DNA of 11,091 nucleotides from Sulfurihydrogenibium yellowstonense SS-5. GTDB taxonomy: Bacteria > Aquificota > Aquificia > Aquificales > Hydrogenothermaceae. Shown in pieces: positions 7,095 to 11,091 of the stretch. A program made the translations under genes and the position numbers. Location: the NCBI RefSeq assembly GCF_000173615.1, contig NZ_ABZS01000034.1, positions 1 through 11,091 of the forward strand. Reading direction: 5' to 3'. The notes beneath the pieces were generated by a model. That model was not told where the DNA came from, made no database searches, and worked only from the letters and a program-made list of their open reading frames with translations. How positions within the stretch are numbered: the first letter of the stretch is position 1; the number at the start of each line of letters is the position of its first letter.

Positions 7095-8825
7095 CTAAAA
7101 TTTTAAATATTCCTTTATTTTTTGACTTACAGATGCAGGAATTCCAAGCTTTTTTAACTCTTCGTCGCTTGCCTTTAAAATGTTGTCTAATGTTTTATAA
7201 GTCCTGTATAAAATTTCCTTTCTTTTTTCACCTATACCTTCAATGTTATCAAGTACGCTTTTTAAACCTTCTTTTTCTCTTAACTTTCTGTTATAAGTAA
7301 TGGCAAATCTATGCGCTTCATCTCTTATTTTTGTAAAGAACTTTAAAAGCTCTTGATTTTCAAACAATCTAACTTCTTTTCCATCGTCTGTATAGATAAT
7401 CTCATCTTTTTTTGCTATTGAGAAAACTCGCAGATTCTCAAGTCCAAGCTCTTGCCTTACAGTCAATCCTTGGCTTAGCTGACCTTTTCCACCATCTATT
7501 AAAACAAGCTCCGGCGGATTATCCATCTCTTTATACCTTCTAAATCTACGTGTTAAAACTTCTCTTAATGATGCAAAATCATCTATATAATTAACCGTTT
7601 TAACTCTAAACCTTCTATACTCTCTTTTATTCATGCTTCCATTTTCCCAAACAACACAAGAACCAACGGTAAACTTTCCATCAAGATGGGAAATATCAAA
7701 ACACTCCACTCTGTTTGGAAGACTAAATCCAAACACTCTTTCAAACTCTGATTTAAGATTTTCTACGTTTTCTATGTTTATGTTTCTTTTTATAAAGCCT
7801 TCCACTTGTTCCGGCAAAGAAGTAAGTATTTCAACTTCTTTATTTTTTGCTTTTAAAAGCCATTGTTTAAGATTTTCTAAATCTTCTAAATCTTTGTTTG
7901 TGATGATTGTTTTTGGTATGTATGTGTCTTTACTGTAATAATCAGTGATGATGGCTATCTCATTACCTTCTTCAAACTCTTCATTTTGAACCTTCAGCTC
8001 ATCCTTTCCAACTATTCTATTTCCTCTTACGATAATCAAATAAGCTCTACCACTTGAAAAGTAAAAAATATCAGCCTCTTCAACTCCAACACCTATAACT
8101 TCTTGTTTTTTTATTGTCATCTCAATTGCTTTGATTTGGTCTCTAATGACTGCTGCTTTCTCAAACATAAGCTTGTTTGTATAGTCATTAATTTTATCGT
8201 AGAGTTCATAAATAACATTTTTAACATTTCCGGATAAGAAAGCTTTAGCAACCTTTGCATCCTCCTTGTACTCTTTCATGGATATTTTATCTGCACAAGG
8301 ACCGGAGCAAAGCCCAAGATGGTAATCAAAACACACCAAGCTTCTTTTTGGCAGTGGGTCGCAGGTTCTTAATTTAAACAGTTTATGAATTAGCTCTTTC
8401 ATAGCTCTTGCAGTTCTTGCAGGAAGAAATGGTCCAAAATACTCTCCCTTTATCTCTCCAAACTTTCTGCTGATTTTAACAGTAGGATACTCTTCATCTG
8501 TGATAACAAGCATAGGATAGCTACTTCCTGATTTTAATCTTACATTATACTTTGGCTTGTACTGTTTAATAAGCTCATTTTCAAGAACGAATGCTTCGTA
8601 GTCTGATTTTGTTATTATCCATTCTATGCTTGAACTTTCTTTAAAAATTTTTCTTTCTTTTGGGTCTACTTTTAACTGCTGAAAATGATTTTTTAGGCGA
8701 TTTTTTATATTTACAGCTTTTCCGATGTACACATATTGTTTTTTTCTATCTTTAAACAGATAAACGCCCGGCTCTTCTGGTGCTTTATTTATAAACTCCA
8801 ATGCCCAATCAAAAGTTTTATTCAT
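7095..8825 (-). CDS. uvrC: UvrABC excision nuclease subunit C
   Basis: UvrC makes both incisions in nucleotide excision repair, joining the UvrB-DNA complex at a lesion. The 576-residue protein contains all expected parts. The N-terminal GIY-YIG nuclease (about 18-95) has GVY at 20-22, YIGKA at 33-37, R43 and the LEN glutamate E82, and makes the 3' cut. Four cysteines (C155, C165, C173, C177) have the spacing expected for the UvrC iron-sulfur cluster. A UVR motif for UvrB contact lies around 205-242. The RNase H-like domain, which makes the 5' cut, has its probable catalytic residues at D377 (FDISHLDG), D444 (LIDGGKGQL) and H505 (RDEAHRFAI). A helix-hairpin-helix pair closes the protein (about 525-576). 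Length is normal. No Shine-Dalgarno sequence precedes the ATG. The gene is divergent from flgL and appears monocistronic. Confidence 0.97.
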   Translation of the reverse strand: MNKTFDWALEFINKAPEEPGVYLFKDRKKQYVYIGKAVNIKNRLKNHFQQLKVDPKERKIFKESSSIEWIITKSDYEAFVLENELIKQYKPKYNVRLKSGSSYPMLVITDEEYPTVKISRKFGEIKGEYFGPFLPARTARAMKELIHKLFKLRTCDPLPKRSLVCFDYHLGLCSGPCADKISMKEYKEDAKVAKAFLSGNVKNVIYELYDKINDYTNKLMFEKAAVIRDQIKAIEMTIKKQEVIGVGVEEADIFYFSSGRAYLIIVRGNRIVGKDELKVQNEEFEEGNEIAIITDYYSKDTYIPKTIITNKDLEDLENLKQWLLKAKNKEVEILTSLPEQVEGFIKRNINIENVENLKSEFERVFGFSLPNRVECFDISHLDGKFTVGSCVVWENGSMNKREYRRFRVKTVNYIDDFASLREVLTRRFRRYKEMDNPPELVLIDGGKGQLSQGLTVRQELGLENLRVFSIAKKDEIIYTDDGKEVRLFENQELLKFFTKIRDEAHRFAITYNRKLREKEGLKSVLDNIEGIGEKRKEILYRTYKTLDNILKASDEELKKLGIPASVSQKIKEYLKF

Positions 8826-8832
8826 GATAAAT

Positions 8833-8861
8833 AATTTAATAATTTGGCTTTAAATAGTCAA
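8833..8861 (-). promoter_or_regulatory. Promoter candidate for uvrC, possibly giving a leaderless mRNA
   Basis: On the minus strand TTGACT (8861-8856) and TAAATT (8838-8833) are separated by exactly 17 bases. The -10 box ends 7 bases before the ATG at 8825, so transcription should start at or within a few bases of the start codon. This fits the absence of any ribosome-binding site in the AT-only stretch upstream of the ATG. Confidence 0.45.
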
Positions 8862-8871
8862 GTTGATGCAT

Positions 8872-9022
8872 GAGAGTGTTTCAATAATCAAGATTGTCAT
8901 TCTGAGCGAAGCGAAGAATCTCATATCTTTCTTTTCAAGTCAAAAAATCAAAAAAGAGATCCTTCGGACTTCGTCCTCAGGATGACGGAAAGGTAAGCTT
9001 GCAAAAGTTTTGGAACACTCTC
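8872..9022 (+). repeat. Interspersed palindromic repeat, best full copy with outer inverted repeats
   Basis: The core runs from GTCATTCTGAG (starting 8896) to CTCAGGATGAC (ending 8986), 91 bases. The left half can fold as ATTCTgaGC..GCgaAGAAT and the right half as ATCCT..GGAC-TTC-GTCC..AGGAT. The two halves can also pair with each other over about 27 bases. Outside the core lies a further inverted pair: GAGAGTGTTTC (8872-8882) and GGAACACTCTC (9012-9022), matching at 10 of 11 positions. No target-site duplication is evident. The element lies between the divergent uvrC and flgL promoters and separates them. It contains no coding sequence, so it is a small non-autonomous element rather than an insertion sequence. 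Confidence 0.8.
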
Positions 9023-9060
9023 CCAAAGGTGTTTCTAAAACATTGCATTCCAATTCCAAC

Positions 9061-9087
9061 TAAAAAATATTTTAAAATATACGATAA
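9061..9087 (+). promoter_or_regulatory. FliA (sigma-28) type flagellar promoter for flgL
   Basis: TAAAAAAT (9061-9068), an 11-base spacer, then TACGATAA (9080-9087). The sigma-28 consensus is TAAAGTTT, 11 bases, GCCGATAA. The TAAA and CGATAA cores match exactly and the spacing is ideal. Predicted start is near 9094, leaving a leader of about 30 bases that holds the ribosome site. A late flagellar promoter suits a hook-filament junction gene. Confidence 0.6.
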
Positions 9088-9123
9088 TAAATTTAGCAAA
9101 ATACTAACATTTAAGGTGATGTC

Positions 9124-10065
9124 ATGAGAATTACGGATTTGATTAAGTATGACAATTACATAAAGAATGACCAAATTAGACAAAATGAAATAGAAAAATA
9201 CAGCAAACAGATAGCAACAGGCAAAAAACTACTTTCTCCATCTGATGATACTGTTGCAACTGTTGCATCTTTAAGATTAAAAACAATCAATCAAAACATA
9301 GACACTTACTTAAGAAATATGGATTTTGTATTAAACGTTTTAGACCAAGCAGAAAGTACTTTAAGTAATATATCAAAAGCAGGACAAGAGTTAAGAGTTG
9401 AGATTGTTAGATTATTAAATACAGGTGTTTTAGATAAAGAAGATGCGAAAGTATTAAGAGATTATTTTGTCAGCATGAAAGATTATATTATAAAGCAAGC
9501 TAACTACTCTATTGGTGATACAAGAATTTTTGGTGGAGTAAAGAGCCAAACAGACCCATTTGATTCTAACGGATTTTATCAGGGAGAAACTACAGAAACT
9601 AAAGTTCCTGTCGCTCCGGGCGTAGAGATTAATACAACTTTTGATGGGTCAAAGTATCTTGGAGTTGATACAAATGATAAACAAATGATAATGATTAAAG
9701 CTATTGATAAAATTGTTGATATAATAGATAGAGCTATAGCAGGAACAGGAAGCTTGGGAGAATTAAATACAGCTACTATTCCTGTAAATGGACAAAATTT
9801 AAAAATTCTTGAAGCTTTTGATGTAGGATTAAACAATGTTTTACAATACACATCCATCATAGGAACAAAAGTTAAAATAATCAATGATTTAAAATCCGGC
9901 TTTGAGAAAAATAAAGTCTTTAACGATAATTTAATATCCAATCTTCAAGATGTAGATGCTGCACAGGCTATAACAAATCTTCAAAAAGCCCAAACAGCAT
10001 ATCAAGCATTGATAGCGACATACAATCAAAACAGACAATTATCTTTGCTTGATTTTTTTAAGTAA
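9124..10065 (+). CDS. flgL: Flagellar hook-filament junction protein FlgL (HAP3)
   Basis: FlgL is exported through the flagellar secretion system and forms, with FlgK, the junction between hook and filament. The 313-residue protein belongs to the flagellin superfamily. Its N-terminal coiled D0/D1 segment includes the conserved KQIATGKKLLSPSDD (28-42). The variable middle contains the FlgL-typical RIFGGVKSQTDPF (134-146) and an FxG-like turn. The C-terminal helix (about 277-313) reads VDAAQAITNLQKAQTAYQAL and onward, ending in LLDFFK. It has no signal peptide, as expected for this export route. The length and the RIFGG segment argue for FlgL rather than flagellin. A good ribosome site, AAGGTGAT (9113-9120), supports the ATG. 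No flgK or other flagellar gene adjoins it, and it seems to be transcribed alone from the sigma-28-like promoter. Confidence 0.93.
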   Translation: MRITDLIKYDNYIKNDQIRQNEIEKYSKQIATGKKLLSPSDDTVATVASLRLKTINQNIDTYLRNMDFVLNVLDQAESTLSNISKAGQELRVEIVRLLNTGVLDKEDAKVLRDYFVSMKDYIIKQANYSIGDTRIFGGVKSQTDPFDSNGFYQGETTETKVPVAPGVEINTTFDGSKYLGVDTNDKQMIMIKAIDKIVDIIDRAIAGTGSLGELNTATIPVNGQNLKILEAFDVGLNNVLQYTSIIGTKVKIINDLKSGFEKNKVFNDNLISNLQDVDAAQAITNLQKAQTAYQALIATYNQNRQLSLLDFFK

Positions 10066-10078
10066 TAAAGATGATAAT

Positions 10079-10189
10079 GTTCCAAAAATCAACATCGCCA
10101 TTCTGCGCGAAGCGAAGAATCTCCTTTTTTACCCCTCTTCCTTTTAAATAGCAATAAAAGATCCTTCGGACAAAATTCCTCAGGATGAC
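10079..10189 (+). repeat. Interspersed palindromic repeat, full copy downstream of flgL
   Basis: Same orientation as the copy at 8872. The core runs from GCCATTCTGCG (10097) to CTCAGGATGAC (ending 10189), 93 bases. The left half shares GCGAAGCGAAGAATCTC exactly with the 8872 copy, and the right half shares GATCCTTCGGAC. The left flank GTTCCAAAAATCAACATC (10079-10096) aligns with the flank of the other two full copies, so the true element begins about 18-20 bases outside the core. The middle spacer is not conserved. Confidence 0.75.
10100..10130 (+). terminator. Intrinsic terminator candidate for flgL, formed by the repeat's left half
   Basis: ATTCTGCGC (10100-10108) pairs with GCGAAGAAT (10112-10120) across a GAA loop with one G-A mismatch. 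CTCC and six T residues follow (10125-10130). It lies 35 bases after the flgL stop codon. The stem is short, but the position and T-run fit Rho-independent termination. Confidence 0.45.
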
Positions 10190-10240
10190 TGTTAAAGGTT
10201 GATTGATAAGTATCATAGAAAAAAGGGTGGAACCTTCTTT

Positions 10241-10267
10241 GTCATTCTGCAGCCAGCGAAGAATCTC
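10241..10267 (+). repeat. Solo left half of the palindromic repeat
   Basis: This reads GTCATTCTGCAGCCAGCGAA then GAATCTC, matching the left half of the full copies except for the centre, where CAGCCA replaces the usual GCGAA-type loop. No right half follows within 140 bases. It lies 51 bases beyond the full copy in the same gap. Confidence 0.65.
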
Positions 10268-10403
10268 ATACTTTTATGAATCTCTCACTAACAATTAATA
10301 AGGCTTTAATCTACTTTTTATATCAAATTTCTAAATAATCATGATTTTTTCACAAAAAAAGGATTATATTTAAATTACATAATAATAAAACAGAGGAAGA
10401 AGT

Positions 10404-10700
10404 ATGAAACTTTTTAGATACTTTACTTTACTTTTAATGATAATATTTAATTTATCATTTGCTATCGATGAGTTAATGCTTTATGGCATAGTAAAAGATT
10501 ATAACCCTAAAGCGAAAGAAATAGTTATATTAGTTGAAAGTGGTTCATGTAGAGGTGAAAGGGTTTTCATAATCAATCCAAATATAAATTTACAAAGAGA
10601 GAAGATAATTAACAAGAAAATAAACTTCATTATAGATAGTTCGGAATGTATAAAAAGTGAAAAACACAAGATTTTAAAATATTTCGTGATGGAGGATTAA
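10404..10700 (+). CDS. Small exported protein of unknown function, coupled to a pilY1-like gene
   Basis: I recognise no characterised family. The 98-residue product has a clear signal peptide: basic MKLFR, a hydrophobic core, and a likely cleavage after LSFA at residue 20. The mature part is about 78 residues, with alternating beta-like stretches ([34 protein letters not shown]) and just two cysteines, C49 and C82. These could form one disulfide in the periplasm. The pattern suggests a small beta-barrel, possibly OB-like, but this is inference. The ATG has a good ribosome site, AGAGGAAG, at 10392-10399. The stop codon is 2 bases before the pilY1-like ATG, whose GGAGG lies within this gene, so the two are probably co-transcribed and coupled. 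That suggests a role in type IV pilus assembly or PilY1 export. Confidence 0.8.
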   Translation: MKLFRYFTLLLMIIFNLSFAIDELMLYGIVKDYNPKAKEIVILVESGSCRGERVFIINPNINLQREKIINKKINFIIDSSECIKSEKHKILKYFVMED

Positions 10701-10702
10701 AA

Positions 10703-11091
10703 ATGTTAAAGTTTAGAAATTTTATATTATCTTTAATATTTTTAGTATTTTTCTATAATAATTCAAAAGCTGCCAATATGAGTGAGTACTGCTATACTCC
10801 ACCAACAATTACTACATCTGTGTCTCCAAACGTAATGTTGGTTATTGACGTAAGCGGTTCAATGTCTTTATTAGCATACGATGGCACCACGTATCAAGGA
10901 AATGAGGAGGGTTATTTCATACCTGACAAAGTTTATAAATATAACTCATCACAAGATTACTGGGAGGAGACTACAGGAACGGCAACAACCTGTCCAAATA
11001 GTGCTGACCGAATTAAGAAAACCAAGCTCTATGCGGGCAGCTGTCTTAACTTTCTATACATGACCCGCATAGACCTTGTAAGGTGGGCACT
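10703..11091 (+). CDS. pilY1: PilY1-like type IV pilus biogenesis factor/tip adhesin (N-terminal part; runs off window)
   Basis: I translated this frame by hand: 129 full codons are visible, with no stop before the window edge. It begins with a signal peptide (1-23, ending NNSKA). Then come a short Cys-containing linker with [12 protein letters not shown] (32-43) and a strand-plus-MIDAS motif [11 protein letters not shown] (44-54), where D49, S51 and S53 would bind a metal ion in a von Willebrand A fold. The segment [15 protein letters not shown] (115-129) matches the 'LN..TMTRID..R' signature that I associate with the PilY1 N-terminal domain. C97 and C114 may pair. PilY1 sits at the pilus tip or outer membrane and controls extension, adhesion and surface sensing. 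The remaining protein, normally over 900 residues with a C-terminal beta-propeller, lies outside. A GGAGG (10691-10695) supports the start. Confidence 0.82.
   Translation, partial: MLKFRNFILSLIFLVFFYNNSKAANMSEYCYTPPTITTSVSPNVMLVIDVSGSMSLLAYDGTTYQGNEEGYFIPDKVYKYNSSQDYWEETTGTATTCPNSADRIKKTKLYAGSCLNFLYMTRIDLVRWA

Larger units (their letters stand above)
10066..10403. other. Intergenic region between flgL and the small exported protein gene
   Basis: This 338-base gap has no supported gene. It contains a full copy of the palindromic repeat (10079-10189), whose left half doubles as a terminator-like hairpin, and a solo left half-copy (10241-10267). The last 136 bases are very AT-rich and presumably hold the promoter of the next gene. 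TATATT (10365-10370) is a possible -10 box, but I find no good -35. A perfect 10-base palindrome, AATCATGATT (10337-10346), lies just upstream and could be an operator or chance. Confidence 0.6.

Noticed and set aside
7031..7300. Plus-strand open frame of 89 residues, rich in Leu and Phe, overlapping the 3' end of uvrC
   Set aside because: The hydrophobic look comes from reading the Lys/Glu-rich C-terminus of uvrC backwards. There is no ribosome site.
7633..7938. 101-residue plus-strand open frame inside uvrC
   Set aside because: It lies opposite the conserved linker and RNase H-like region of UvrC and shows no features of its own.
9579..9941. 120-residue open frame on the minus strand inside flgL
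   Set aside because: It is fully antisense to a well-conserved gene, has no ribosome site, and its composition mirrors the flgL codons.
6340..10267. Possible CRISPR array, because similar repeats recur
   Set aside because: The copies are hundreds to thousands of bases apart, vary in sequence and orientation, and have no regular spacers or cas genes.
10881..11063. 60-residue plus-strand frame within the pilY1-like gene
   Set aside because: The overlapping frame from 10703 carries the signal peptide, MIDAS and MTRID motifs, so this is an out-of-frame shadow.

Overview
This is an AT-rich stretch of bacterial chromosome. The gene content is a motile, piliated bacterium with a HemW-type radical SAM protein, an UvrC with four cysteines, short intergenic gaps and very Lys/Ile/Glu-rich proteins. 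I infer a thermophilic Aquificota member of the Sulfurihydrogenibium type. This is recognition from memory plus composition, not a search result, and no rRNA is present to confirm it.

Left part, minus strand (6202 down to 1): four genes read as one probable operon, in the order mrfA-like DUF1998 helicase, hemW, hsdM, hsdS. The first two overlap by 4 bp (ATGA), hsdM follows hemW after 31 bp, and hsdS follows hsdM after 2 bp. hsdS runs off the left edge and lacks only its last few dozen codons. An extended -10 promoter lies in front of the helicase. The type I restriction-modification pair (modification and specificity subunits) is therefore joined to a DNA-repair-type helicase and a heme chaperone. 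No restriction subunit (hsdR) is in the window.

Middle (6203 to 9123): a small plus-strand gene encodes a coiled-coil protein with a C-terminal membrane segment. It converges on uvrC, the excision-repair endonuclease, which is on the minus strand. The uvrC promoter candidate lies so close to the ATG that the mRNA may be leaderless.

Right part, plus strand (9124 to 11091): flgL (hook-filament junction protein) stands alone behind a good FliA/sigma-28-type promoter. It is followed by a terminator-like repeat, then by a small exported protein of unknown function that is translationally coupled to a pilY1-like gene (type IV pilus tip/biogenesis factor with a von Willebrand A MIDAS motif). That gene is cut by the right edge.

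Every long intergenic gap (6203-6506, 6861-7094, 8826-9123, 10066-10403) carries one or more copies of an interspersed palindromic repeat. Its full form is about 90 bp: two hairpin-forming halves facing each other, with ends reading GTCATTCTGAG and CTCAGGATGAC. These repeats are the main structure the genes do not explain. I see no phage, transposase, CRISPR, tRNA or rRNA in the window, and no clearly new multi-gene system.
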